64,000 nucleotides of DNA from Mitsuaria chitosanitabida ATCC BAA-476 = NBRC 102408 (GTDB lineage: Bacteria > Pseudomonadota > Gammaproteobacteria > Burkholderiales > Burkholderiaceae_C): assembly GCF_001598255.1 (NCBI RefSeq), contig NZ_BCYP01000004.1, positions 1 through 64,000 on the forward strand, in the 5' to 3' direction. The position numbers and the translations under genes were made by a program. Below, in pieces: positions 52,472 through 61,833 of this stretch; the stretch's first letter is position 1, and every line of letters begins with the position of its first letter. Below the pieces are notes generated by a model. It did no database searches and was not told the DNA's origin. It was given only the letters and a program-made list of their open reading frames with translations.

Positions 52472-55330
52472 TCACTTGAACCGGTATTGCGCCGACAGGT
52501 AGAAGAACCGTCCCCGCGGATCCGTGTAGCTCGGGTCATAGCCGGAGATGAAGAAGTAGGCCTGGTTCGAGAACGGCGGGGCCGTGTTGAACAGGTTCTT
52601 CAACCCGGCGCGGAGCGAGAGCGCCGAGGTCGCGTCCCACCCCCCCGACAGGTCCCACAGCGAGTAGGCCTTCACCCGGTTCCTGGACACCACCGAGCCG
52701 GTGTTCGTGTCGATGGCCGAGTTCTGATCGTCGTAGCCGCTGTAGAAGGTGTTGGCGAGGTTGACGCTCCAATCCCCGCGTGCCCAGTCCAGGTTCAGGC
52801 GATGGCGCCAGCGCTGCACCACGCCGTCGGTGACGAAGCGCCCGAGGTTGCTGATGTAGGGATCCCCGTCCCCGGTCTGCTTCTTCGAGCTCAGCGTCAG
52901 CGTGCCCACCAGCTTGGCGCTGAATCGGCCCCAGCTCGACGACGGCGAGCGCAGCTGCACGGTGAGGTCCAGTCCCGAGGCCTTCTGCTTGCCCCGGTTC
53001 TCCTTGTGCAGCTCGATGTAGCAGATGTCCGAATCCTCCGGGTCGTAGTCGCAGCCCGGCAGGCCCTGGTCCTGGTTGTAGCGATGGACCAGCGCGCCGT
53101 ACTTGTCGAGATTGCCCAGGATCACGTCGTCGCCGAGCGTGCTGATGAGGTTGCGCTTCTCGATGTACCAGTAGTCGAGCCCGACGCTGAGCTCCGGCGT
53201 CGGATCCGACAGCACGCCGATCGAGAACTGCCGCGACCTCTCCGGCTTCAGGTTCGGATTCGAGTAGGTCCGCGTCTCGAAGTTGTTGGCGCACAGGCCC
53301 AGGTCGTGGTTCTCGTTCATGCAGACCGGATCGGGCAGGGTGGCGGTCTCGCCGACCTTGATCGCGCGGTAGAGGTCGTCCAGCGAGGGCGCCCGGAAGC
53401 CCGTGCCCGCCGACGCGCGGAAGGTCAGGTTCCGCAGCGGCGCGTAGCGCAGGCCCAGCTTGGGATTCGTCGTCGAGCCGATCTTCTGATAGTGGTCATG
53501 GCGCAGCGCGAGCTGCAGCTCCCACGCCTGGGTGAGCGGCGCCAGCAGCTCCCCGTAGGCCGCCCAGATCTTGCGCGAGTGGTCGCGGAACTGCGCGTCG
53601 CCCGGGTTGCGATCGCCCAGGATGTTGTCCGAGATCAGCAGGTCGCTCGCGCCGGAGGAGGCCTGCTCGCGCCGCAGCTCGGCGCCGACGGCGACGGCCA
53701 GGTCGCCGCCCGCCAGCTTCATCAACGGGCGTGAGGCCTTCAGGTCCAGGCTGTCCATGGTGCCTCGCGCGTGCCGCACCTCCTGGTCGATGTTGTTGTC
53801 CCGCAGGAACTGCAGCCCCGCCGCGCTCGACGGCCCGAAGGGATTGAGAACCCCGTCGGCATAGGCCCGCAGTGTCTCGTCGTAGGGCAGATAGCCGCGC
53901 ACGTCCCGGTCCGACACGCGGTTCAGGCTGTGATTGAAGCCCCAGTCGTAATCCCAGGCGCCGATCGTGCCGTTCATCCCGACCACCACGCGGCTGCCGG
54001 TGCTGATCAGCTCGCTGGCGCGCGGGCCGGCCTCGAGCATGCGGGTGCGCACGGTGATGAGGCGATCGTCGGGCAGCGCGTCGCCCAGGCCCGTCGCGGC
54101 CAGCGCCGGGATCAGCGAGACGTCCAGGTCCGCGTCGATGCGGTTGCTGGTGCCCACGTACCAGCTCTTGCTGCGCGAGTACGAGGCCTCGACGAAGGCC
54201 TGGTGCTGGTCGTTGAGCTTGAACACGCCGCGGCCCAGGAAGCTGCCCTTGTCCGTCTTCGGATAGAGCTCCAGATCGCGCATGTAGTCGTAGGTGCAGC
54301 CGTCCACGCCGCCGATGCCCGCGGGCAGGTAGAGCGTGTGCGGCGGCTGGCACTGAGGGACGCTGAGGTTGATCTGGCGCGAGCTGATGGTCTTCCCGTT
54401 GAGCGTGAAGCCGTTGGCCGGGTCGGACAGATAGTCGAACTGGTCGCTGCTCAAGCGGATGTTGCCGGGGAAGCCGGCCGAGGACAGCAGATGCGGCAGC
54501 CGCTCGGGAATGCGCAGGTCGTCGATGAATCTGCGCTGCGAGGTGCGCAGCGAGCCGGTGCGCTGGAAGTCCAGCACGCCCATCAGGTTGAAGCCGTCGC
54601 GCTCCAGGTCGCCGTGGCCGGCGGCGATGGAGGCGGTGCGCTTGCTCGCGCCGCCCTCGTCGGCGACGCCGCCGTAGACGTCGAGCTGCAGGCCCTGATA
54701 GTCCTTGCGGGTGATGAAGTTGACGACGCCGCCGATCGCGTCCGTCCCGTAGATCGCGGAGGCGCCATCCAGCAGCACCTCGACGCGCTCGATCGCGGCG
54801 GCGGGGATGTTGTTGAGGTCGACGCCGTTGTCGTCGCCGGGAGAGGCGAAGTTGGCCATGCGCCGGCCGTTGAGCAGCACCAGCGTGGACGAGGTCCCCA
54901 GCCCGCGCAGGTTGGCCGAGTTGAAGCCCATCTGGTCCTTGAAGCCGCCGGTGCCGATGCTCACGCCGTCGGTGAGCGCGTTGCTCATCGCGGAGACGGT
55001 GGCCATCAGCTCGGCGGCCGTGGTCACGCCGGCCTTGACGATGTCGTTGCGGGTCAGCGTCTGCACGGGCAGGGCGCCTTCGCCCGCCAGCCGCTTGATC
55101 GCCGAGCCGGTCACCTGCACGCGCTGCAGCTGCTGCGGTCGCGCGGTGTCGGGCGAGGAGGCCGCGCCCTCGGGCGGGGGCGCCTGCTGCGCGCGGGCCG
55201 GCATCGACAGGCCGGCGAGGGCGATCAGGCAGGCGAGCGCGATGGCTGGCCGCGGCGCGGTCGCGGCGGGCCTCGATCGGGGACCGGGAACGACACGGGA
55301 CGCGCGCGCGGCGCGATGGCGGACGGTCAT
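52472..55330 (-). CDS. TonB-dependent outer-membrane receptor
   Basis: 952 residues. Signal peptide ending ARA-QQ (about residue 47), plug domain (RVQVTGSAIKRLAGEGALPVQ; LRGLGTSSTLVLLNGRRMAN; ERVEVLLDGASAIYGTDAIGGVVNFITRKD) and a 22-strand-type barrel ending in FFYLSAQYRFK with terminal aromatic/Lys pattern. It imports a bulky ligand with TonB energy. The divergent neighbour is an exported cyanophycinase, so a peptide or polymer breakdown product is a possible ligand (inference). No FecI/FecR-type signalling extension is present. Confidence 0.92.
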   Translation of the reverse strand: MTVRHRAARASRVVPGPRSRPAATAPRPAIALACLIALAGLSMPARAQQAPPPEGAASSPDTARPQQLQRVQVTGSAIKRLAGEGALPVQTLTRNDIVKAGVTTAAELMATVSAMSNALTDGVSIGTGGFKDQMGFNSANLRGLGTSSTLVLLNGRRMANFASPGDDNGVDLNNIPAAAIERVEVLLDGASAIYGTDAIGGVVNFITRKDYQGLQLDVYGGVADEGGASKRTASIAAGHGDLERDGFNLMGVLDFQRTGSLRTSQRRFIDDLRIPERLPHLLSSAGFPGNIRLSSDQFDYLSDPANGFTLNGKTISSRQINLSVPQCQPPHTLYLPAGIGGVDGCTYDYMRDLELYPKTDKGSFLGRGVFKLNDQHQAFVEASYSRSKSWYVGTSNRIDADLDVSLIPALAATGLGDALPDDRLITVRTRMLEAGPRASELISTGSRVVVGMNGTIGAWDYDWGFNHSLNRVSDRDVRGYLPYDETLRAYADGVLNPFGPSSAAGLQFLRDNNIDQEVRHARGTMDSLDLKASRPLMKLAGGDLAVAVGAELRREQASSGASDLLISDNILGDRNPGDAQFRDHSRKIWAAYGELLAPLTQAWELQLALRHDHYQKIGSTTNPKLGLRYAPLRNLTFRASAGTGFRAPSLDDLYRAIKVGETATLPDPVCMNENHDLGLCANNFETRTYSNPNLKPERSRQFSIGVLSDPTPELSVGLDYWYIEKRNLISTLGDDVILGNLDKYGALVHRYNQDQGLPGCDYDPEDSDICYIELHKENRGKQKASGLDLTVQLRSPSSSWGRFSAKLVGTLTLSSKKQTGDGDPYISNLGRFVTDGVVQRWRHRLNLDWARGDWSVNLANTFYSGYDDQNSAIDTNTGSVVSRNRVKAYSLWDLSGGWDATSALSLRAGLKNLFNTAPPFSNQAYFFISGYDPSYTDPRGRFFYLSAQYRFK

Positions 55331-55513
55331 GACGGGACTCCCTGTGGCCGATGGCGATGGCTCTGTCGGGCCAGTCTAGGGAGAGTGGCGTCACACGCGT
55401 TACAGGGTGCGCCCCGAGCGCGGTGGCGACGATGCAACCGGCTGTGACTTACGGTCAAGCACCGGCGGGAGGGGGAGGCTATCGTCGAGCGCTGCCTGCC
55501 AGGAGCCCACACG

Positions 55514-56884
55514 ATGATCGACCGCTGTCTTCCGCGCCTGATCGGCGCTGTCCTGCTGTGCTGCGCGGGTCTGGCCGTCGCGGCCCCGCCCGCGTCCCCA
55601 CCCGCGCCTGCGCCGAAGGCAACGCCTGTCCCCCCGGTCGATGTCCCCATAAAAGGCCACGCGATGGCCATCGGCGGCGCGCTCAAGTCCGACAACGACG
55701 AGGTCTGGAACCGCCTGGTCGCGCTGGCGGGCGGCAAGGGCGCGCGCTTCGTCGTCTTCGGGACCGCCGCCGAGGACCCCGAGATCAGCGCCAGGCAGAT
55801 CGTCGACCAGCTGCAGCGCCGCGGCGCGGTGGCCGAGGCGCTGCCGGTGGCGCCGCGCTTCTCCTGGGTCGACCTGAACAAGGTGGTGCGCGATCCCGCG
55901 CTGATCGCCAAGGTGCGCGCGGCCAAGGGCGTGTTCTTCACCGGCGGCTCGCAGGAGCGCATCGTCGACGTGCTCTATCCAGGCGGGCACAGCACGCCCA
56001 TGCTGGACGCGATCTGGGAGGTCTACCGCAAGGGCGGCGTCGTCGCGGGAACCTCGGCCGGCGCGGCCATCATGAGCACGGTGATGTTCCGCGACGCGCC
56101 CAGCGTCATCAGCATCCTCAAGGGCCAGTGGGAGGAGGGCAAGCAGATCGACCGGGGGCTGGGCTTCGTCGGCCCGTCGCTGTTCGTCGACCAGCACTTC
56201 CTCAAGCGAGGCCGCTTCGGCCGCATGGTGCCGCTGATGCTGGCCAAGGGTTACCGGCTGGGCCTGGGCGTGGACGAGAACTCCGCCGCCGTGGTCCGCG
56301 GCGACGAGGTCGAGATCCTGGGCCACAAGGGCGCGCTGCTGGTGGACCTGGGCGAGGCCGTCAGCGACCGCTCGCTGGGCGTGTTCAACCTCAAGGGCGC
56401 CAAGCTGACCTACCTCGACCACGGCGACAAGCTGAACCTGGCCACGCGCGCGGTGACGCCCTCGGCGCTGAAGCTGCGCGGGCAACGCCTGGAGCCTGGC
56501 GCGGCCGACTACAAGCCCTACTACACGCTGCCGCAGTTCTACACGGACATGCTGGGCGACTCGACCATCTCGACGGCGATGTCCATCCTGATCGACAGCG
56601 TGCAGCCCGAGGTCCGCGGCCTGAGCTTCGAGGCCGAGCCCAAGCCCGGCGACACGCTGTCCGACCTGGGCTTCCTGTTCCGTCTCTACAAGGGGCCGGG
56701 CAGCATCGGCTGGAGCACCGACGAGCTCGGTCCCGAGGACTACACCGTGGTCAATCTCTACCTCGACGTCACGCCGGTGCGCATGCCGCTGCCGCTGTAC
56801 GGCCCCTGGCCCGGCGACCGCCGCCCCAAGCGCGACGCGCCGCCCGAGGAACCGCCCGCGGGCGAACGTCCGCAGCAGCCATGA
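55514..56884 (+). CDS. Exported cyanophycinase-like S51 peptidase
   Basis: 456 residues. Signal peptide (MIDRCLPRLIGAVLLCCAGLAVA, about 23), a Pro/Ala linker, then the S51 fold: AIGGALKSDNDEVWNRL, FFTGGSQERIVDVLY (142-155) and nucleophile elbow GTSAGAAIMS (Ser181), with DQHFLKRGRFGRM. Cyanophycinases hydrolyse cyanophycin (poly-Asp-Arg) to beta-Asp-Arg dipeptides; secreted CphE forms allow scavenging. The protein has a C-terminal part of roughly 150 residues beyond the core. AGGAG lies 8 bases before the ATG. Substrate assignment rests on family only. Confidence 0.85.
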   Translation: MIDRCLPRLIGAVLLCCAGLAVAAPPASPPAPAPKATPVPPVDVPIKGHAMAIGGALKSDNDEVWNRLVALAGGKGARFVVFGTAAEDPEISARQIVDQLQRRGAVAEALPVAPRFSWVDLNKVVRDPALIAKVRAAKGVFFTGGSQERIVDVLYPGGHSTPMLDAIWEVYRKGGVVAGTSAGAAIMSTVMFRDAPSVISILKGQWEEGKQIDRGLGFVGPSLFVDQHFLKRGRFGRMVPLMLAKGYRLGLGVDENSAAVVRGDEVEILGHKGALLVDLGEAVSDRSLGVFNLKGAKLTYLDHGDKLNLATRAVTPSALKLRGQRLEPGAADYKPYYTLPQFYTDMLGDSTISTAMSILIDSVQPEVRGLSFEAEPKPGDTLSDLGFLFRLYKGPGSIGWSTDELGPEDYTVVNLYLDVTPVRMPLPLYGPWPGDRRPKRDAPPEEPPAGERPQQP

Positions 56885-56969
56885 GGGCGGCGGCCTCAAA
56901 GCCGCTAGCATGCGACCTCGGGCCGCGGGCCTGGACGGGCACCGGTTCTGCCAGGGCTCGCTGACACAC

Positions 56970-58526
56970 ATGTCGTTTCGGGAGTCTGCTTCCTTGTCGC
57001 CATCCCTTCTTCCTCTCGCGCGCGGTGCCGGGGCGGGGCTGCTGCTGATCGCGGCGCTCGGCCAGCCGGTCGCGGCGCAGCCGCGGCCCGCCGCCGCCAG
57101 CTCGGCGCCCGCGGCGCCGGTCGTGCCCGGCAAGCCGGCCCCGGCGGTCCCCACGCCGAACGTGCCGCGCCTGCCGGTCGCCCCGCCGGCGCAGTCCGGC
57201 CCTCAAGGGCCGCAGGGCGCGCCCGCGCCGATGCCGGGCCTGCCGCAGCAGGTGCCGGATCAGCCCGGCACGGCGGCCAGCCAGGCCCAGGCGAACGCGC
57301 CGGTCTCGGCCAGCGCGCGCCGGCTCTACGACCGCAGCCGCGCGCAACTGCTGCAGGTGCGCACGCTGTTCAACGGCAGCCAGGCCTCGGTGGGCTCGGG
57401 CTTCGTCGTCAGCGCCGAGGGCCACGTCATCACCAACTACCACGTGGTCAGCCAGCATGCGCTGGAGCCCGAGCGCTATCGCCTGCAGTATCAGACGCCC
57501 GAGGGTGACGGCGGCGACCTGGAGCTGCTGGATTTCGACGCCCGCCGTGACCTGGCGCTGCTGCGCATCGTCGGCAAGTCGCCGGCCGCGGCGCGCATGA
57601 CCGCCACGCCGCTGGTGTTCCGCAAGGCCGAGCAGCCGCTGTCCAAGGGCGAGCGCATCTACTCGATGGGCAACCCGCACGACGTGGCCTTCGCCGTCGT
57701 CGAGGGCACCTACAACGGCCTGGTCGAGCGCAGCTTCGATCCGCTGATCTACTACTCCGGCTCGATCAATCCCGGCATGAGCGGCGGCCCGGTGATCGAC
57801 GAGGACGGCGAGATCGTCGGCATCAACGTGTCCACGATGATCTTCGCGCAGCAGATGAGCTTCCTGGTGCCCGCGCAGTACGCCAACGCGCTGCTGCAGC
57901 GCAGCCGCCAGGCCGCGCCGATGAAGGGCGCCGCCTGGCCCCGCCTGCGCGAGCAGCTGATGGCCTACCAGGAGGAGCTGTCGCGCAACTTCCTGGCCCA
58001 GCCCTGGCGCACGCTGACGCATCCGCGCTACCGCTTCCCGATCCCGCAGGAGCAGTACATGCGCTGCTGGGGCAGCGGCACGCCGACCGATGCGCAGGGG
58101 CTGCAGATGCAGCGCACGCAATGCCGCATGGAGCACGCGCTGTTCATCAACGAGACGCTGCAGACCGGCTACCTCGGCGTGACCGAGGAGGTCTACGACG
58201 GCAGCAAGCTGGGCGCGCTGCGCTTCTCGACCGTGTACTCGGCCAGCTTCCGCAACGAGCGCCTCGGCGCCGCCGACAAGGACCGCACCGCGCCCTACTG
58301 CAAGGAGAACTTCGTCCAGCAGTCCGACGGCCCGCCGCTGCGCGCCGTGGCCTGCCTGCGCGCGTACCGCAAGCTCGACGGCCTCGTCGACCTGACGGTG
58401 CTGGTGACCAACGTGGACTCGGCCACCGAGGGCGCGCTGGGCCGCTTCGAGGCCCGCGGCGTCAGCTTCGCCAACGCGACCCAGCTGACCCGCCACTACC
58501 TGCAAGGATTCGCATGGACGCGGTGA
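56970..58526 (+). CDS. Exported trypsin-like (S1C) serine protease
   Basis: 518 residues. Signal peptide (about 1-37), Pro/Ala-rich linker (38-110), then a trypsin-like domain: GSGFVVSAEGHVITNYHVV (His158), FDARRDLALLRI (Asp194), NPGMSGGPVIDEDGEIVGIN (Ser271). No PDZ domain is seen; the last 240 residues are unassigned and contain five cysteines in spaced pairs (RCWGSG, TQCRME, YCKENF, ACLRAY). ATG 56970 begins the signal peptide; an earlier in-frame ATG is within an arginine-rich leader. The 3' end overlaps the FHA gene by 13 bases. Confidence 0.85.
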   Translation: MSFRESASLSPSLLPLARGAGAGLLLIAALGQPVAAQPRPAAASSAPAAPVVPGKPAPAVPTPNVPRLPVAPPAQSGPQGPQGAPAPMPGLPQQVPDQPGTAASQAQANAPVSASARRLYDRSRAQLLQVRTLFNGSQASVGSGFVVSAEGHVITNYHVVSQHALEPERYRLQYQTPEGDGGDLELLDFDARRDLALLRIVGKSPAAARMTATPLVFRKAEQPLSKGERIYSMGNPHDVAFAVVEGTYNGLVERSFDPLIYYSGSINPGMSGGPVIDEDGEIVGINVSTMIFAQQMSFLVPAQYANALLQRSRQAAPMKGAAWPRLREQLMAYQEELSRNFLAQPWRTLTHPRYRFPIPQEQYMRCWGSGTPTDAQGLQMQRTQCRMEHALFINETLQTGYLGVTEEVYDGSKLGALRFSTVYSASFRNERLGAADKDRTAPYCKENFVQQSDGPPLRAVACLRAYRKLDGLVDLTVLVTNVDSATEGALGRFEARGVSFANATQLTRHYLQGFAWTR

Positions 58527-59512
58527 TCGAGATCCTCGACCGGGACGGCCACTGCCGCGAGACCCACAAGATCCACGCCTGGCCGCTGCGCATCGGCCGC
58601 GCGCCGGCATGCGACCTGGTGCTGTCCGATGCGCACGTCGCCGGCACGCACGCGTTGCTGCACTGGGACGAGGCCGACGGTGGCGCGCCCCGCCTGCAGC
58701 TGCTGCCCAGCCGCAACGGCGGCTGGCTCGACGGGCGGCGGCTGGACGCGGAAGCGAGCGTCGCCTGGCCGTCGGACGCGGCGCTGCAGCTGGGCACGAC
58801 GCGGCTGCGGCTGCGGACCTCGCTGGACCCGCTGCCCGACGAGCAGCCCATGACCCGCGCCGACGAGCCGGTACGCCGCGAGGCGCGCCCGCACTGGGCC
58901 TTGCCGGCGCTGCTGGCGGTGTGGCTGCTGACGCTGTGGGCGACCAACTGGGCGACCGGCGACGGCACGGGGTCCTGGGTCGACAGCGTCAGCGCGATCC
59001 TGGCGCCGCTGGGCATCGTGCTGGTGTGGGCGGCGCTGTGGGCGCTGGTGACGCAGCTGTTCCGGCACTGGTTCGCCTTCGGCGCGCACCTGTGGCGGGC
59101 GCTGGTCGCGACGGTCGCGCTGCAGGTGCTGGAGGTCGCCGTCCCGGTGCTGGCCTACATGGTCAACCTGCCGCGCCTGCAGGCGCTGGAGACGCTGGCC
59201 ATGTCGGCCGGCGCCGCGCTGCTGCTGTGGTGGCACGCGTCGGTGGTGTGGCCGCGCGCGTCGCGGCGGCTGGGCGTGGGCATCGCCACGATGGCCATCG
59301 TCGGCCTGGTGCTGACCGTCGGCCGGCGCACCGAGCAGCAGTACTGGATCGGCCCGAGCTACATGGCGACGCTGCCGCCGCCGGCGCTGCGGATCGCCTC
59401 GCCCGAGCCGGTCGACGCCTTCGTCGACGGCCTGCAGTCGCTGGAGGCGCCGCTGCTGCGCCAGGCGAAGAAGCGCAACGACCAGGAAGGCGGCACCGGC
59501 GACGACGAGTGA
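58514..59512 (+). CDS. FHA-domain membrane protein
   Basis: 332 residues. An N-terminal FHA phosphothreonine-binding domain (LRIGRAPACDLVLSDAHVAGTHALLHWD; SRNGGWLDGRRL; about 10-100) is followed by about five membrane helices (WALPALLAVWLLTLWATNWA; LGIVLVWAALWALVTQLF; ALVATVALQVLEVAVPVLAY; TLAMSAGAALLLWWHASVVW; IATMAIVGLVLTV) and a charged tail. The canonical SxxH segment reads AHVAGTHALL, so one usual serine is replaced. It overlaps the protease gene, suggesting a protease-membrane partner pair. No Ser/Thr kinase is in the window. Confidence 0.82.
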   Translation: MDAVIEILDRDGHCRETHKIHAWPLRIGRAPACDLVLSDAHVAGTHALLHWDEADGGAPRLQLLPSRNGGWLDGRRLDAEASVAWPSDAALQLGTTRLRLRTSLDPLPDEQPMTRADEPVRREARPHWALPALLAVWLLTLWATNWATGDGTGSWVDSVSAILAPLGIVLVWAALWALVTQLFRHWFAFGAHLWRALVATVALQVLEVAVPVLAYMVNLPRLQALETLAMSAGAALLLWWHASVVWPRASRRLGVGIATMAIVGLVLTVGRRTEQQYWIGPSYMATLPPPALRIASPEPVDAFVDGLQSLEAPLLRQAKKRNDQEGGTGDDE

Positions 59513-59564
59513 CGCGGCCGCGGCGGGCGACCGCCCCCGCGATCCCGTTTCGCCCGAGGCCCGC

Positions 59565-60674
59565 TCAGGCGGGCGTCGCGCCTCGCGGCGCGATGCGTGC
59601 GGGCACCAGCGCGGCGTAGCGTCGACGCAGCCAGGCGACCACCGGCAACTCCACCCAGCGGCCGAGCGCCCAGCCGCCCAGGACGGCCACGGCCATCGCG
59701 ACGAGGAACAGCACCGCCTCGGGCAGCACGCGGTACAGGCCGACCTTCACCAGCGCGGCCAGCGCGATGTTGATCAGCAGGCAGTGGCTGAGGTACAGCG
59801 AGTACGAGGTCGCCCCCAAGGCCGCCAGCGGGCGCGGCACGCGCACGGGCCGGCGGCGCTCCCAGGCCACCAGGGTGAGGATGAGCGCCGCGGCGGCCAG
59901 GCCCAGCGCGACGCGGCCGCCGAAGGCATGCGCGCCCTGCGGGCCCAGGCGTTCGTAGAGGATGGCCGCGACCAGCGCCGCCGCCACCATCAGGCCCTGG
60001 CCGCGCAGCAGCGGCAGGGAGACCCGGCGCGCCAGCAGGCCGGCGAGGACGCCCATCAGGAACTCCAGGCAGACCGGATCGCTCAGGCTCAGCGGCATGG
60101 GGCCGGGCAGTCCGCCGAAGGCCTGCGAGACGGACAGCGCCGCCCACGCCGCGTACAGCGCCAGGCCGAAGCCCACGTGCAGCAGCATCGCGCAGAAGCT
60201 CAGGTAGAACAGGACCTCGAACTGCAGCGACCAGGCCACGCCGACGTACTCCGGCAGCCCGCCGCCGATCCACAGCAGCACCGTGCCGGGGACGGCGTCC
60301 AGGCCGATGTCCAGCAGCGGCCGGCGACCGCCCGCCAGACGCGCGAGCAGCGAGGGCAGCACGCTCAGCGCCAGCACCAGCCAGTAGATCGGGAAGACGC
60401 GCACGAAGCGTTTCCACAGGAAGTCGCGCCAGTGGCCCGCCCCGGCGCCCAGCTCGGCGTGGTGGACGTAGGTGATGATGAAGCCGCTCAGGACGAAGAA
60501 GACATCCACCCCGACGTAGCCGAAGTCGAAGATCCCGCCCAGGCCCACATGGCCGGAGAACTGCGGCACTCGCATCAGGTGCGTCGCGTGCATCAGCACG
60601 ACCAGCAGCGCGGCGACGGCGCGCACGGCTTCCAGGGACGAGAGCTTCGAGGACGGGGAGGGCGACGAGGGCAT
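59565..60674 (-). CDS. OafA/YrhL-type membrane acyltransferase
   Basis: 369 residues. Acyltransferase-3 family with about ten membrane helices; SSLEAVRAVAALLVVLMHATHLM carries the conserved catalytic His, and GYVGVDVFFVLSGFIITYVHH the second motif. Such enzymes acetylate or succinylate surface polysaccharides or lipids. No SGNH domain is attached. ATG 60674 is preferred; ATG 60707 would add eleven residues. Neither has a strong ribosome-binding site. Confidence 0.88.
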   Translation of the reverse strand: MPSSPSPSSKLSSLEAVRAVAALLVVLMHATHLMRVPQFSGHVGLGGIFDFGYVGVDVFFVLSGFIITYVHHAELGAGAGHWRDFLWKRFVRVFPIYWLVLALSVLPSLLARLAGGRRPLLDIGLDAVPGTVLLWIGGGLPEYVGVAWSLQFEVLFYLSFCAMLLHVGFGLALYAAWAALSVSQAFGGLPGPMPLSLSDPVCLEFLMGVLAGLLARRVSLPLLRGQGLMVAAALVAAILYERLGPQGAHAFGGRVALGLAAAALILTLVAWERRRPVRVPRPLAALGATSYSLYLSHCLLINIALAALVKVGLYRVLPEAVLFLVAMAVAVLGGWALGRWVELPVVAWLRRRYAALVPARIAPRGATPA

Positions 60675-60890
60675 CGAGCGGATTCCAGGCGGACCCGCTG
60701 ATCGCATCGCGAACAGGCCGAGCCGACGAAAGCCGCGAAGTTACATTCGTTCACATCCTGGCAACAGGTCCGCGACCCCTGGGTCAAGGGGGCGATCGTT
60801 GGGCGCGCGCCGCAGGCAAGCGTCGCGCGGGCCCAAAGCGTGCGCTTGTGCGCGGTGCGTCCGCCGCGCGCGGGCCGTGCGGGGGACCCG

Positions 60891-61361
60891 TCAGGCGGCG
60901 GAGAGCCGCTTTTCCATGAACACGGACAAGGGGTCTTCCGTGTAGGCGCCGAAGGGCGCGCGGCGGTCGTAGCCCAGGGTCTCGTAGAGCTTGAGGGCTT
61001 CGGGCTGGTGCACGCCGGTCTCCAGTCGCACCAGCGCGATGCCCTGTGCCTTGAGGTGGGACTCCAGGTCCTCCATCACCGCCTTGGACAGCCCACGGCC
61101 GCGGAACTGCGGCTGGACGAAGATGCGCTTGATCTCGCCATAGGGCTCGTCATGGCCGTCGACGACCTGGACCGCGCCGCAGGCGGCCAGCCATTCCGCC
61201 AGCCAGATGCCGACGAAGCGCACCTGGGGCTCGGCCAGCGCCTGGGGACCCAGCAGATGGTTGCTCTCGCCCGGATAGAGCGCGGCCATGTAGGCGTCGG
61301 ATTGCGCCAGCAGCGACATCGCGGCGGGGCTGTGGGGATCGAGCGGTTGAATCTGCATCAT
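60891..61361 (-). CDS. GNAT N-acetyltransferase
   Basis: 156 residues, GNAT fold. EIKRIFVQPQFRGRGLSKAVMEDLE holds the acetyl-CoA-binding V-x-x-x-x-R-G-x-G loop; LETGVHQPEALKLYETLGYDR is motif B. Acceptor substrate unknown. Two adjacent ATGs start it. Confidence 0.88.
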   Translation of the reverse strand: MMQIQPLDPHSPAAMSLLAQSDAYMAALYPGESNHLLGPQALAEPQVRFVGIWLAEWLAACGAVQVVDGHDEPYGEIKRIFVQPQFRGRGLSKAVMEDLESHLKAQGIALVRLETGVHQPEALKLYETLGYDRRAPFGAYTEDPLSVFMEKRLSAA

Positions 61362-61391
61362 CCCGGCAGCGTGGCAACCGATGTGCCCAGG

Positions 61392-61409
61392 ACGGCCCGA
61401 TCGGGCCGT
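61392..61409. terminator. Perfect palindrome between rnpB and GNAT gene
   Basis: 18-base palindrome ACGGCCCGATCGGGCCGT. On the plus strand TTTCAA follows. It lies 46 bases past the rnpB 3' end and 30 bases before the GNAT start. It could end rnpB transcription or be an operator for the acetyltransferase. Confidence 0.4.
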
Positions 61410-61453
61410 TTCAAGGGCGTCGGCTTGCAAGGCTTTGCAAGCGGACGTTGAAA

Positions 61454-61793
61454 GAGTGAAGCGAGCCGATAGGCCGGATTCTGTGCGCGGATCCTCTTTC
61501 GAGTTCCCACGTGACCGCCATTCATCTGGGCCGGGCATCACTGCCCGGCTCGGTGCCACCTACCCGCCAGCTCTGCGAGCCGCATCGACGCTGGCCTACT
61601 TGGTGTTGCTGCGCGTAGAGATTGCCCGTTTCACCCGAAGCCGGCTTGCGCCGACCTCGACTCGTCTCTGTTGCTCTGATCCTCGGCTTTCGCCGGGCAG
61701 CCGTTAGCTGCTACGCCGCTCTATGCAGTCCGGACCTTCCTCCAGTGCCGTGTTTCCACGATCGCACCAGCGGCGGTCTGGCTCGCTTCACGG
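61454..61793 (-). ncRNA. rnpB: RNase P RNA, bacterial type A
   Basis: Catalytic RNA of RNase P, which trims tRNA 5' ends. Read on the minus strand the core is unmistakable: GAGGAAGGTCCGGACTGC near the 5' side, GGGTGAAACGGGCAATCTC centrally, and ACAGAATCCGGCCTATCGG near the 3' end. The 5' and 3' ends pair as stem P1 (12 bases, GTGAAGCGAGCC with its complement at 61780-61791). Exact ends are estimated to a few bases. The promoter must overlap the end of the upstream oxidoreductase gene. Confidence 0.95.
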
Positions 61794-61833
61794 GCGGGAG
61801 TTTACCCGCTCGATTCCGGGTCTCCCGGGAGGG

